DNA from: Amycolatopsis thermophila
GTDB lineage: Bacteria > Actinomycetota > Actinomycetes > Mycobacteriales > Pseudonocardiaceae
NCBI RefSeq assembly: GCF_030814215.1
Contig: NZ_JAUSUT010000001.1
Location: 2,418,001-2,482,000, forward strand
DNA length: 64,000 nucleotides
Direction: 5' to 3'
The translations under genes were made by a program, and so were the position numbers. Position 1 is the stretch's first letter. Each line of letters begins with the position of its first letter. The notes under the pieces were generated by a model. It made no database searches, had not been told where the DNA came from, and saw nothing but the letters and a program-made list of their open reading frames with translations. This document shows positions 26,318 to 35,325 of this stretch, one piece after another.

Positions 26318-26375
26318 TGTAGGACGCTCGTCGCGTCGCGTACGCGGTTTCCGGCAAGTTCCACCATCAGGTGAC

Positions 26376-27107
26376 TCACACCTCGTCGAGCAGCTCCGCG
26401 ACCCGGCTGACCAGCAGCTGGTTGTCCGCCGGCGCGACGGTCGCCCAGTCGTGCCCGCCGACCTGCAGCAGGTACCGGCCCGCATCGGTGTCGTAGAACG
26501 CGACGACCCGGCCCGCCCGGCGGCCGTTCCGCTCGGTGCCGAACTGCCCGCGCGTGGTCATCCCGACGAGCATCCCGGCCAGTTCCTGCGCCTCCCACAG
26601 CTCGACGCCGCGATCCTCCAACGCCGTGACCAGCGACTTCGGGTCGCCCTTGGCGTCCGCGTCGGCGGCGCGGAGGGTGCTGTGCGGCAGGCTCACCGAG
26701 TGCCCGACCCCGGCGGCCAGCTCACCGGCCACGGACACCGCCGACTCCGCCAGCGCCTGGGGGCGTGCCGGGATCAGCCACACCTCACCCGAGTCCACCA
26801 CCGCAAGCAGCGCCTGGCTCCCGTTGCTCGCGGCGAGCCCGCGGATCTCCCGGTCCGTCCACACCCACACGTCGACCGAGGCCTGCGGATTCGCCAGCAG
26901 TGTCACCATGTCGACGATCTCGCCCACGGCCCGCCGCCCGCGTGCGAGCCCGCGGTCGGCGAGCATCTCCCAGGCGCGGTCGACCAGGTGCCGGCGTTCG
27001 GTGTGCGTCCGGCCGGCGCTGGGCACGCGCAGCGCGGGATGGGCGCTGGGCAGCCGGAGGCTGTGCCACAGGACGTCGAACTCCAGTGTGGTGAGGACGG
27101 TGCTCAT
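26376..27107 (-). CDS. EspG-family ESX secretion chaperone
   Basis: The 243-residue protein matches EspG, the cytosolic chaperone that binds PPE proteins and delivers them to the ESX (type VII) secretion machine. Supporting features are the N-terminal LTTLEFDVLWHSL, the central WVWTDREIRGLAASNG...LLAVV strands, and the C-terminal FYDTDAGRYLLQV. Its ATG overlaps the PPE gene stop (ATGA), as expected for a chaperone made with its client. Confidence 0.85.
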   Translation of the reverse strand: MSTVLTTLEFDVLWHSLRLPSAHPALRVPSAGRTHTERRHLVDRAWEMLADRGLARGRRAVGEIVDMVTLLANPQASVDVWVWTDREIRGLAASNGSQALLAVVDSGEVWLIPARPQALAESAVSVAGELAAGVGHSVSLPHSTLRAADADAKGDPKSLVTALEDRGVELWEAQELAGMLVGMTTRGQFGTERNGRRAGRVVAFYDTDAGRYLLQVGGHDWATVAPADNQLLVSRVAELLDEV

Positions 27108-28789
27108 CGATCGCCGATGGTGTCCGGGGAGACGTCCCGCCGGTCGGCGAACAGGTCGTTGTCGTCGACGCCGAAGCGGCGGACGGAGTCCTCCTCGCCG
27201 TCCCGCGGGGCGGCGGGTTCGAGGATGGCGCGGGTGGTGGCCGAGTCCGGGGTGTGCCCGCCGCGGCGGGTCAGGCGGGCTTCCTCCTCCTCGGGCAGGT
27301 CGCCCAGGGGGATCTGGTGGATGCGGTTGCCGGCGTTGTTCCGGCCGATGCGGCTGTGCCGTTCGTCCTCACCGGCGAGCGCACCACCGGCACCGGCGGC
27401 CCCGAGCGCGGGCGCGGCCTCGGCGAGACCGTTGAGCCCCGAGGCGCCCCGCACGGCCGCGAAGCCCGGCCCGACCGCGGTGGGCGTGGTGGTCGCCGGT
27501 GGCCCGGAGCCGGCGGAGCGCCCCTTGCCCAGGGCCTCCTCCGCGCCGGTGGGCACTCCACGGGGTGCGCCCTCCGCGCTCGCGCCGCCTGCTGCCGGGC
27601 GGCCGGGGCCACCGCCGGGGGAGCCGGGCGCAGCGCCGCCTGCCGGGCCGCTGCCGGGAGCACCGGCCGCGCCGCCGGGGGCGACTGCCGGGAAGCGGCT
27701 TGCCCCGGCCGGTCCGGCACCGCCCAGGGCCGCGTCACCGGCGAGTGCGGGCGAGCCGGGCCCGCCGCCCCGCACGCCCCAGCCCGGCCGGCTGCCCGCC
27801 CGGGCACGGTCCGCCCCGCCGCTGCCGCCCGGCGCGGAGCCGCCCGGCCCCGAACGGCCTGCCCCAGCCGGGCCACCGCCACCCGACTCGACCGCGCCGC
27901 CCCAGCCGGCCGCGGAACCGGGGCCGCCGGAACCACCCGCGCCGGCGGCACCGCCCGAACCGGTCGTGCCGCCCGGTGCCCACCCGGCCGCACCGCCGGG
28001 GGCGGCCGCCGCGGCCGCGCCGGTCACCCCGGCACCACCCGTCGTCCCCGCGGGGGTGCCCAGCGGTGGCGTGACCGGGCCGGCCGGCGCCACGGCGGGC
28101 CGCACGTCCTTCGTCCCCTGGGCCACCGTCGTCGGGGTGTCCGGGACCGACGGGACCGGCCCGACGGCGGGCACCACCCCGCTTCCGGGCGCCGACAACA
28201 CCTCCACCCGCTCCGGAGTCTCCAATGTGGACGCCGAGCCGAGGTAGCTGCCGCTGTCGTGGGCGTAGGCGTTGAGCGCGTCCACCGCCTGTGCCCTGGC
28301 CTCCTCGGCGGTCCGCACGTCGGCCGCGTGGTCGGTCTCGAACCCGAACAGGCTGAACGCCGTGTCAGCGAAGCTGTAGCCGCCCGCCTTGCGCAGGTCC
28401 TCCGGCGCGGGCAGCTTGTTCCGGGTCCGGGTGAACGCCTCGGCCTGCTGGAACATCATCTGCGCGGCCTGCTCGACCTTCGACGTGGCCGCACCGGAGT
28501 ACCCGGCCTGCTGCGCCACGACGGACGAAGCCTGCCCGGCCGCGCGGCTCTGCCACTCCACGCCGAGCGCCTTGAGCTGGGTGCGCAGCGCCTCCTCCGT
28601 GTCGGCGAGCGCACCGGAGATCGACTTCAGCGCCTCGACCGCCCCGGTGATGCCGTCCGGGCCCGCGCCGTCGCGGAACTTCTCCACGACCTGCGCCAGC
28701 TGCTCGGGCTGGTAGCCGTCGAACCGCTGGTCCCGCAGCTTCGCGACGAGCGTCGGGATGTCGTACTTGCTGCTGTCGAAAGTGGCCAC
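27104..28789 (-). CDS. PPE-domain protein, type VII secretion substrate
   Basis: The protein has 561 residues from the GTG at 28789. The N-terminal ~190 residues form a helical PPE-like domain (LVAKLRDQRFDGYQPEQLAQVVEKF ... shown in part as QRFDGYQPEQLAQVVEKF). A long Gly/Pro/Ala-rich stretch follows (about 230-430), then a conserved acidic C terminus with GRNNAGNRIHQIPLGDLPEE and a DDNDLFADRRD end. EspG downstream probably binds the PPE part. The low-complexity middle may act as a spacer. Its place directly after the PE-like gene suggests a PE-PPE pair. Confidence 0.78.
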   Translation of the reverse strand: MATFDSSKYDIPTLVAKLRDQRFDGYQPEQLAQVVEKFRDGAGPDGITGAVEALKSISGALADTEEALRTQLKALGVEWQSRAAGQASSVVAQQAGYSGAATSKVEQAAQMMFQQAEAFTRTRNKLPAPEDLRKAGGYSFADTAFSLFGFETDHAADVRTAEEARAQAVDALNAYAHDSGSYLGSASTLETPERVEVLSAPGSGVVPAVGPVPSVPDTPTTVAQGTKDVRPAVAPAGPVTPPLGTPAGTTGGAGVTGAAAAAAPGGAAGWAPGGTTGSGGAAGAGGSGGPGSAAGWGGAVESGGGGPAGAGRSGPGGSAPGGSGGADRARAGSRPGWGVRGGGPGSPALAGDAALGGAGPAGASRFPAVAPGGAAGAPGSGPAGGAAPGSPGGGPGRPAAGGASAEGAPRGVPTGAEEALGKGRSAGSGPPATTTPTAVGPGFAAVRGASGLNGLAEAAPALGAAGAGGALAGEDERHSRIGRNNAGNRIHQIPLGDLPEEEEARLTRRGGHTPDSATTRAILEPAAPRDGEEDSVRRFGVDDNDLFADRRDVSPDTIGDR

Positions 28790-28812
28790 GCCACACCTCA
28801 CTTCAGCGTTTC

Positions 28813-29244
28813 CTAGGCGGGCCCGGCACCGCGGTTCCCCGGCCCGCGGTTCCCCAGTGCCGCGACCTTCTCCTCCTCGCCGGTCTGGTAGGCCCCCGCG
28901 GCCTGCCGGAGCTGCGCGGCGAGGTCCCGGAGGTTGCGGATGTACTCCTGCACCCGCGTCGCGTACGACGCGTCGCCGCGGGCCACCAGGCGGTTCCACG
29001 CGTCGACCGCGGTGGTGCTGATGACGTCCTGCGCGGGCGCGCTGATGTCGAGGCCGGTCAGCTGCTCGCGGACCCGGTCGTCGAGCGCGTCCGCCTGCTC
29101 GTTGACGACCCGGGCGACCAGCAGGAGCTTGTCCGGGTCCACCCGGAGGTCCTGCGCGCCGGGCACCGCCGGAACGGTCGCGCCGAGCGCGCCGAGGGTG
29201 GCCTCGACGCCCTGGCCGGGGCCCCGCAGGTCGTCCTCTGCCAT
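28813..29244 (-). CDS. PE-like type VII secretion substrate
   Basis: From the ATG at 29244 the protein has 143 residues. It is a helical hairpin-type protein with RVVNEQADALDDRVREQL, ISTTAVDAWNRLVARG and QEYIRNLRDLAAQLRQ segments, followed by a Gly/Asn/Arg tail. It resembles the PE-like partners found before PPE genes outside mycobacteria; there is no literal Pro-Glu motif. The PPE gene follows after 23 nt. A pair of 7-bp arms (GGTAGCC ... GGCTACC, 29269-29300) in the promoter region may bind a regulator. Confidence 0.65.
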   Translation of the reverse strand: MAEDDLRGPGQGVEATLGALGATVPAVPGAQDLRVDPDKLLLVARVVNEQADALDDRVREQLTGLDISAPAQDVISTTAVDAWNRLVARGDASYATRVQEYIRNLRDLAAQLRQAAGAYQTGEEEKVAALGNRGPGNRGAGPA

Positions 29245-29310
29245 CTTGCGCACCCCCGGTTCACGGACGGTAGCCGACCAGTTCCGGGGAGAAGGCTACC
29301 AACCCCGGTG

Positions 29311-30594
29311 TCAGCTCGGGTTGTGATCGACGGAAGCGCCCGGCACGGTGATCTCGCCCCGCGCGGCCTTGAGCGCGATGTCGGTGCGGTGGTGCGAACC
29401 GGACAGGTGGACCTTCCCGACCCGCTCGTAGGCCTGCGCGCGCGCCGCGTCGAGGTCCTCGCCCACACCGACCACCGCGAGCACCCGGCCACCGTGGGAG
29501 ACCACGGCCCCGTCGTCGCGGCGGCGGGTTCCGGCGTGCAGCACGCCCTCGGCCTCGGCGCCGGTGATGACGTCCCCGGCGCGCGGCACGCCCGGGTAGC
29601 CGTCGGCGGCGATCACGACGGTGACCGCGGAACCGGGGTGCCACTCCAGCGGCGGCTGCTCGGCGAGGGTGCCGGTGGCGGTCGCGTGCAGCAGCCGGAC
29701 CAGCGGGGTCGCCAGCAGCGCGAGCACGGCCTGCGTCTCCGGGTCGCCGAAGCGGCAGTTGAACTCGATGACCTGCGGCCCGTCGGAGGTGATCGCGAGA
29801 CCCGCGTAGAGCAGGCCGGAGAACTCGGCGTCGCGCGCGGCGAGCTCGTCGACGACCGGCTGGACGACGTCGCGCACGATGTCGTCGACCAGGCCCTCCG
29901 GCGCCCACGGCAGCGGGGTGTAGGCGCCCATGCCGCCGGTGTTCGGGCCGGTGTCGCCGTCACCGACGCGCTTGAAGTCCTGCGCGGGCAGAAGCGGCAC
30001 CACGGTGCGGCCGTCGACCAGGCAGAACAGCGACACCTCGGGTCCGTCGAGGAACGACTCGAGCAGCACCGGGTGGCCGCCGTCGAGCAGCTTCATGGCG
30101 TGCGCGCGGGCCGTGTCGAAGTCGCGCGTGACGACCACGCCCTTGCCCGCGGCCAGCCCGTCGTCCTTGACCACCCAGGTCGGGCCGAAGCGGCCCAGCG
30201 CCTCGTCGAGCTTGGCCGGGTTGTCCACGATCTCGCTGCGCGCCGTCGGTACCTTCGCGGCCGACATGACGTCCTTGGCGAACGCCTTCGAGCCCTCGAT
30301 GCGCGCCGCCGCGGCGGACGGGCCGAAGCAGGCGATGCCGGCCTTGCGGACCGCGTCGGCGGCACCGGCGACCAGCGGCACCTCGGGGCCGATCACCACG
30401 AGGTCGGCCCGCCAGCTCCGGGCCAGCTCGGCGACCGCCGCCGGGTCCGCCACGTCGACGCCGAGCTGCTCGGCCAGGGCCGCCGTGCCGGCGTTGCCGG
30501 GCGCGCACGCGAGCGCGGTGACGGCCGGGTCGTGCGACGCGGCGAGGAGCAGGGCATGTTCGCGGGCGCCAGACCCGATCACAAGGACACGCAC
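29311..30594 (-). CDS. purD: Phosphoribosylamine-glycine ligase (GAR synthetase)
   Basis: PurD joins phosphoribosylamine and glycine with ATP, the second step of purine synthesis. The 427-residue protein opens with [13 protein letters not shown] and contains the ATP-grasp elements [30 protein letters not shown] and [15 protein letters not shown] [13 protein letters not shown], plus the [12 protein letters not shown] segment with metal ligands. The GTG start is 8 nt from a TACTCT box on the minus strand. Confidence 0.97.
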   Translation of the reverse strand: MRVLVIGSGAREHALLLAASHDPAVTALACAPGNAGTAALAEQLGVDVADPAAVAELARSWRADLVVIGPEVPLVAGAADAVRKAGIACFGPSAAAARIEGSKAFAKDVMSAAKVPTARSEIVDNPAKLDEALGRFGPTWVVKDDGLAAGKGVVVTRDFDTARAHAMKLLDGGHPVLLESFLDGPEVSLFCLVDGRTVVPLLPAQDFKRVGDGDTGPNTGGMGAYTPLPWAPEGLVDDIVRDVVQPVVDELAARDAEFSGLLYAGLAITSDGPQVIEFNCRFGDPETQAVLALLATPLVRLLHATATGTLAEQPPLEWHPGSAVTVVIAADGYPGVPRAGDVITGAEAEGVLHAGTRRRDDGAVVSHGGRVLAVVGVGEDLDAARAQAYERVGKVHLSGSHHRTDIALKAARGEITVPGASVDHNPS

Positions 30595-30602
30595 AGGTCC
30601 TC

Positions 30603-30608
30603 AGAGTA
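30603..30608 (-). promoter_or_regulatory. -10-like box for purD
   Basis: TACTCT on the minus strand, 8 nt before the GTG. The GAGGA between them could also serve as a ribosome-binding site. Confidence 0.35.
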
Positions 30609-30733
30609 GACCGCGGCGCACGGCACGCCCCGTTCACCCGCCCGCCAGCCCCCGGACCACCCCCGGTCCGGTTGCCGTAGTGCTCGCCGGTGAGAGTGGC
30701 CGGGAGATCCCTTTCGTCCCCCAGGAGGTCGAT

Positions 30734-31828
30734 GTGCGGAGAAGACTCGCCGCCGTGGCGCTGTCCGGCCTGTTCCTGGTCGGCACCGCCGGTGTCACCA
30801 GCGCGAGCCAAGCCGCCCCGCGTGAACAGGAGCGTGCCGGAGCAGTGGTCGTCGGACACCGGGGCGCGCCGGGCTACCGGCCGGAGCACACGCTGTCCTC
30901 CTACGAGCTGGCCTACCGCCAGGGCGCCGACTGGGTCGACGTCGACCTCGTGCCCACCAAGGACGGGCAGCTGGTGGCGCGGCACGAGAACGAGATCGGT
31001 GGCACGACCGACGTCGCGGCGCACCCGGAGTTCGCGAACCGCCGGACCACCAAGGTGATCGACGGGGTCACCCTCACCGGCTGGTTCACCGAGGACTTCA
31101 CGCTCGCCGAGCTGAAGACCCTGCGGGCGACCGAGCGCATCCCGGACATCCGCCCGCACAACACGATCTACAACGGCCGCTGGCAGATCGCGACCTACCA
31201 GGAGGTGCTGGACCTGACCCGGCGCCTCGGCCGCGAGCTGCACCGCACGCTGGGCACCTACCCGGAGGTCAAGCACTCCACCTACTTCGCCTCGATCGGC
31301 AACCCGACGGAGCCGAAGCTGGTCGACCTCCTCAACCGCAACGGGCTGAACAAGCGCGACGCGCCGGTGGTGATCCAGTCGTTCGAGGTGTCCAACCTCA
31401 AGGCGCTGAGCAAGCGGGTCAAGGTGCCGCTGGTGCAGCTGACCTCGGCGAGCGGCGCGCCCGCGGACTTCGTGGCCGTCGGCGACAAGCGCACCTACGC
31501 CGACCTGGTCACGCCCGCCGGGCTGAAGGAGATCTCCACCTACGCGGACTACCTGAGCCCGGAGAAGAACCAGATCATCCCCCGCACCGCGACGGGAGCG
31601 CTGGGCACGCCGACGTCCCTGGTCGAGGACGCCCACGACGCCGGCCTGAAGGTCGTGCCGTACACGTTCCGCAACGAGAACAGCTTCCTGCCGGCGAACC
31701 TGCGGTCCTCGAGCGACCCCACGGCGTGGGGCGACATCTTCGCCGAGCTGGACGCGTTCCTCGCCACCGGGATCGACGGCCTGTTCGCCGACCAGCCGGA
31801 CACCGCGCTGGTGGCGGTCACGTCCTAA
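30734..31828 (+). CDS. Secreted glycerophosphodiester phosphodiesterase
   Basis: From the GTG at 30734, which follows an AGGAGG site by 5 nt, the protein has 364 residues. A signal peptide (about 1-28, RRRLAAVALSGLFLVGTAGV) is followed by a GDPD TIM barrel. The catalytic and metal motifs are visible: GHRGAPGYRPEHT, DWVDVDLVPTKDGQLVARHE, and the C-terminal GLFADQPDTA. It hydrolyses glycerophosphodiesters outside the cell to glycerol-3-phosphate and an alcohol, and is often induced under phosphate limitation. A stem-loop follows. Confidence 0.92.
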   Translation: MRRRLAAVALSGLFLVGTAGVTSASQAAPREQERAGAVVVGHRGAPGYRPEHTLSSYELAYRQGADWVDVDLVPTKDGQLVARHENEIGGTTDVAAHPEFANRRTTKVIDGVTLTGWFTEDFTLAELKTLRATERIPDIRPHNTIYNGRWQIATYQEVLDLTRRLGRELHRTLGTYPEVKHSTYFASIGNPTEPKLVDLLNRNGLNKRDAPVVIQSFEVSNLKALSKRVKVPLVQLTSASGAPADFVAVGDKRTYADLVTPAGLKEISTYADYLSPEKNQIIPRTATGALGTPTSLVEDAHDAGLKVVPYTFRNENSFLPANLRSSSDPTAWGDIFAELDAFLATGIDGLFADQPDTALVAVTS

Positions 31829-31840
31829 CCGGACGGTGAC

Positions 31841-31872
31841 GGACACGGCTCGTGCGGCCACGGGCCGTGTCC
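31841..31872 (+). terminator. Terminator after the glycerophosphodiesterase
   Basis: GGACACGGC / GCCGTGTCC, extended by a CGTG/CACG pair after one mismatch, makes a 13-bp interrupted stem with a 4-nt loop 12 nt after the stop codon. Confidence 0.6.
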
Positions 31873-32034
31873 GCGTTCATGCGCTGTGCGCGAACGCGCC
31901 CAAAAGACTTGGCGTCATGGGTGATCGCCCGGCTAGTCTCGATGTGGACTGAGGGGGATTTGCGGCTTTCGTTCGGGGTTTTCCTCCTGCGGTCAATCCA
32001 TGCGACTTTCCGACCTGGGACGGACAACCACCTC

Positions 32035-33570
32035 ATGACCACCACTTCGGAGCCAAGACCGGCGGACAACGACAAGCTCGACGGTGCCGTGTTGCGGGTC
32101 GCCGCCGTCGTCGTGCTCGGCGCCGTGATGGCCATCCTCGACACCACCGTCGTCAACGTCGCGCTGCAGGCGCTGACGCTGGAGTTCCAGACCTCGTTCG
32201 ACACCATCCAGTGGACCGCCACCGGCTACATGCTGGCGCTGGCCACGGTCATCCCGGTCACCGGCTGGGCGTGCGACCGCTTCGGCACCAAGCGGCTCTA
32301 CATGCTGGCGATCGCGTTCTTCCTCGTCGGCTCGGCGCTGGCCGGCGCGGCGTGGAACATCGAGTCGCTGATCGTGTTCCGGGTCGTTCAGGGCCTGGGC
32401 GGCGGCATGCTGATGCCGGCCGGCATGACGATCCTGACCAAGACCGCGGGCCCGCACCGCGTCGGCCGCGTGATGGCGGTGCTCGGCGTGCCGATGCTGC
32501 TCGGCCCGATCGGCGGCCCGATCCTGGGCGGCTGGCTGGTCGATTCGGTGAGCTGGCGCTGGATCTTCTACATCAACGTGCCCATCGGCGTGCTCGCGAT
32601 CCTGCTGGCGTGGCGGCTGCTGCCGAAGGACCAGCCGCGCCCGGCGGAGAAGTTCGACTTCCCCGGCATGCTGTTGCTCTCGCCCGGCCTGGCCGCGCTG
32701 ATCTACGGCGTCGCGAACATCCCGCACCACGGCGGTGTCGGCGCGACCAGCGTGTGGCTGCCGGGGCTCGCCGGCATCGCCGGCATCGCCGCGTTCATCG
32801 TGCGCTCCCTCAAGATCGACAACGCGCTGATCGACCTGTCGTTGTTCCGCAACCGCACGTTCAGCATCGCCATGGGCACGATCACCCTGTTCATGATCGC
32901 CTTCATGGGTTCGATGCTGATCCTGCCGACGTACTTCGTGCTGGTGCGCGGCGAGAGCGCGCTGCAGGCCGGCCTGCTGCTCGCGCCGCAGGGCTTCGGC
33001 GCGATGCTCACCATGCCGCTCGCGGGCAAGCTCGTCGACCGGATCGGCGCGGGCAAGGTCGTGCTGCCCGGGCTGGCGCTGATCATCCCGAGCGTCGCGG
33101 TGTTCACCCAGGTCGGCGCCGACACGTCGTACCCGCTGCTGCTGGCCGCCCTGTTCGTGATGGGGCTGGGCATGGGCATGACGATGATGCCGATCAGCAC
33201 GGCGGCCCTGCAGACGCTGACGCAGCGCAAGGTCGCCCGGGCGTCGTCGGCGATGAACATCGTGCAGCAGACCGCGGGCGCCATCGGTGCGGCGCTCGTG
33301 TCGATCATCCTGGCCGGCCTGCTCGCCGGAAAGTTCGGCGTGCCGACCAGCCAGGGCCAGCTCGCCGCGACGGCCGCGGTGCTGAACCCGGCCACGCACG
33401 ACGCGGCGGCGGTGTCGGCGGGCGACGCCTTCGCCTCGACGTTCACCTGGACGCTGATCCTGGTGGCGGTGTGCCTGGTCCCGGCCCTGTTCCTGCCGAA
33501 GAAGCCGGTCCTGCCGGCGACGGAGGACGACGAGGGCGACACCGTGCCGCCCGCCGTGATGGTGCACTGA
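32035..33570 (+). CDS. DHA2-family MFS drug exporter (EmrB/QacA type)
   Basis: The 511-residue protein (start at 32035) has about 14 membrane segments. It carries the DHA2 motif D1 (GAVMAILDTTVVNVAL) and the GWACDRFGTKRLY motif A, and the motif C-type GVPMLLGPIGGPILGG in helix 5. Such proton-coupled exporters pump out many hydrophobic drugs. It is a single gene, with about 200 bp of non-coding DNA before it in which no operator was evident. A start at 31852 is open but lacks homology. Confidence 0.92.
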   Translation: MTTTSEPRPADNDKLDGAVLRVAAVVVLGAVMAILDTTVVNVALQALTLEFQTSFDTIQWTATGYMLALATVIPVTGWACDRFGTKRLYMLAIAFFLVGSALAGAAWNIESLIVFRVVQGLGGGMLMPAGMTILTKTAGPHRVGRVMAVLGVPMLLGPIGGPILGGWLVDSVSWRWIFYINVPIGVLAILLAWRLLPKDQPRPAEKFDFPGMLLLSPGLAALIYGVANIPHHGGVGATSVWLPGLAGIAGIAAFIVRSLKIDNALIDLSLFRNRTFSIAMGTITLFMIAFMGSMLILPTYFVLVRGESALQAGLLLAPQGFGAMLTMPLAGKLVDRIGAGKVVLPGLALIIPSVAVFTQVGADTSYPLLLAALFVMGLGMGMTMMPISTAALQTLTQRKVARASSAMNIVQQTAGAIGAALVSIILAGLLAGKFGVPTSQGQLAATAAVLNPATHDAAAVSAGDAFASTFTWTLILVAVCLVPALFLPKKPVLPATEDDEGDTVPPAVMVH

Positions 33571-33588
33571 GAAATTCCTCCGGGGATC

Positions 33589-33616
33589 TGTCGATCCGCC
33601 GTCCGTCCCGTTCGAC
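33589..33616 (+). promoter_or_regulatory. ECF42-type promoter upstream of the DGPF gene
   Basis: TGTCGA (33589-33594) and CGAC (33613-33616) are separated by 18 nt. This is the bipartite pattern reported for ECF42 sigma factors, whose targets are the DGPF genes next to them. The start codon is 53 nt downstream. Confidence 0.6.
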
Positions 33617-33668
33617 CCAGGGGTGAGAGGGTCCGGACGGGACCCGCACGAGCCAGGGAGACACGACC

Positions 33669-34088
33669 ATGAAGTACATGCTGATCATGCGCGCGACCGA
33701 CGAGGCCTACGCGAACATGCAGAACGCCGACTTCACCGAGATGCTGGAGACCATCGGCAGGTTCAACGACGAGCTGATCCGGGCCGGCGTCCTGCTCGCC
33801 GCGGAGGGGCTCGCCGACGCCGAGGAGGGCGTGGTCGTCGACTACTCGTCGGAGACCCCGGTGGTCACCGACGGCCCCTACGGCGAGACGAAGGAACTGT
33901 TCGGCGGGTTCTACATCCTCAACGTCGCCTCGAAGGAGGAGGCGATCGAGTGGGCCAAGCGGTTGCCCGCGGCCGGGCCGGGGTTCAAGACCGAGATCCG
34001 CCGGGTGACCACGATCGACGAGTTCCCGCAGGACAACGAGTGGATCCAGAAGGAGCGGGCCTGGCGCGAGGCGAACGGTCAGCTCTGA
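33669..34088 (+). CDS. DGPF-domain (YCII-related) protein
   Basis: The 139-residue protein has the DGPF-family core MKYMLIM near the start and TDGPYGETKELFGGFYIL (about 75-92), the variant of DGPF that gives the family its name. The fold is a ferredoxin-like dimer related to YciI. It is the usual genomic partner and target of ECF42 sigma factors; the sigma gene starts 1 nt after its stop. Its function is unknown. A GGGAG sequence upstream of the ATG can act as the ribosome-binding site. Confidence 0.9.
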   Translation: MKYMLIMRATDEAYANMQNADFTEMLETIGRFNDELIRAGVLLAAEGLADAEEGVVVDYSSETPVVTDGPYGETKELFGGFYILNVASKEEAIEWAKRLPAAGPGFKTEIRRVTTIDEFPQDNEWIQKERAWREANGQL

Positions 34089-34089
34089 G

Positions 34090-35325
34090 ATGGGTGAACC
34101 GGCCGGCCGGGAGGCGGTCGCCGCCGTGTGGCGGATCGAGTCGGCGCGGATCGTCGGTGCGCTCGCGCGCTACACCGGCGATTTCGCGCTGGCCGAGGAC
34201 CTGGCGCAGGAGGCGCTGGCCGAAGCGCTGGTGACGTGGCCGCGTGACGGCGTGCCCCGCAACCCGGCCGGCTGGCTGCTCACCGTCGGCCGGCGGCGGG
34301 CGATCGACGCGTTCCGCCGCCGGTCGGTGCAGGACGAGAAGTACGCCGTCGTCGCCACCGGCGACACGGTGGTCGAGGAGTGGGACCCGGACCAGATCGA
34401 CGACGACGTGCTGGCGTTGATGTTCATCTCGTGCCACCCGGTGCTGTCGCGGGAGGCGCGGGTGGCGCTGACGTTGCGCGTGGTCGGCGGCCTGACCAGC
34501 GACGAGATCGCAAAGGCCTTCCTGGTGCCCACGGCCACCGTGCAGGCGCGGATCACCCGGGCGAAGAAGGCGCTCGCCGCGGCGCGGGTGCCGTTCGAGG
34601 TCCCGCCACCCGAGGAGCGGCCCGCGCGCCTGGGGTCGGTGCTGAACGTGATCTACCTGATCTTCACCGAGGGGTCCACGGCCAGCTCGGGCGCGGACCT
34701 GATCCGGTTCGACGTGGCCGGCGAGGCGCAGCGCCTGGCGCGGGTGCTGGCCCGGTTGATGCCGGACGAGCCCGAGGTGCACGGCCTGCTGGCGCTGCTG
34801 GAGCTGACCGCCGCGCGGTTCCCGGCGCGGACCGGTCCCGACGGCGAGCCGGTGTTGCTGGAGCACCAGGACCGCCGCCGCTGGGACCGGGCCGCGATCC
34901 GGCGCGGCCGGGCGGCGTTGGCGCGCGCCGCGCGGGCCGGCCGCGGCCTCGGTGCCTACGGCCTGCAGGCGGCGATCGCGGAATGCCACGCCATCGCCGG
35001 TTCCGTGGACGACACGAACTGGCCCCGGATCGTGCTGATCTACGAGGCCCTCGGCCGGCTCGCGCCGTCGCCGGTGGTGGAGCTCAACCGCGCGGTGGCG
35101 GTGTCGATGGCCGAAGGCCCGGCGGCCGCGTTGCCGCTGGTGGACGAACTGGTGGCCGCCGGGGCGTTGTCGACGTCGCACCTGCTGCCCAGCGTCCGCG
35201 GCGAGCTGCTGGCCCGGCTCGGCCGCGACGGGGAGGCCCGCGCCGAGTGGGTGCGCGCGATGGAGCTGTGCGGGAACGAGCGGGAGCGCGCGCTGCTGGC
35301 CCGCAAGGTGGCCGGCCTGCGCTGA
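34090..35325 (+). CDS. ECF42-group RNA polymerase sigma factor with long C-terminal extension
   Basis: The 411-residue protein has region 2 (about 12-80, YTGDFALAEDLAQEALAEAL) and region 4 (about 115-175, LTLRVVGGLTSDEIAKAFLV). A C-terminal extension of more than 200 residues contains SVLNVIYLIFTEG, LLALLELTAARFPAR and tetratricopeptide-like helices, the hallmark of the ECF42 group. In that group the extension replaces an anti-sigma factor and is needed for activity. It is in an operon with the DGPF gene, which has the expected TGTCGA-type promoter. The inducing signal is unknown. Confidence 0.9.
   Translation: MGEPAGREAVAAVWRIESARIVGALARYTGDFALAEDLAQEALAEALVTWPRDGVPRNPAGWLLTVGRRRAIDAFRRRSVQDEKYAVVATGDTVVEEWDPDQIDDDVLALMFISCHPVLSREARVALTLRVVGGLTSDEIAKAFLVPTATVQARITRAKKALAAARVPFEVPPPEERPARLGSVLNVIYLIFTEGSTASSGADLIRFDVAGEAQRLARVLARLMPDEPEVHGLLALLELTAARFPARTGPDGEPVLLEHQDRRRWDRAAIRRGRAALARAARAGRGLGAYGLQAAIAECHAIAGSVDDTNWPRIVLIYEALGRLAPSPVVELNRAVAVSMAEGPAAALPLVDELVAAGALSTSHLLPSVRGELLARLGRDGEARAEWVRAMELCGNERERALLARKVAGLR

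Noticed and set aside
24855-29244. A complete ESX secretion system
   Set aside because: No EccB, EccC, EccD, EccE or mycosin gene is present; only substrates and a chaperone are seen.
31852-32034. Extension of the DHA2 exporter to 31852
   Set aside because: The added N terminus has no family resemblance and overlaps the terminator of the preceding gene.
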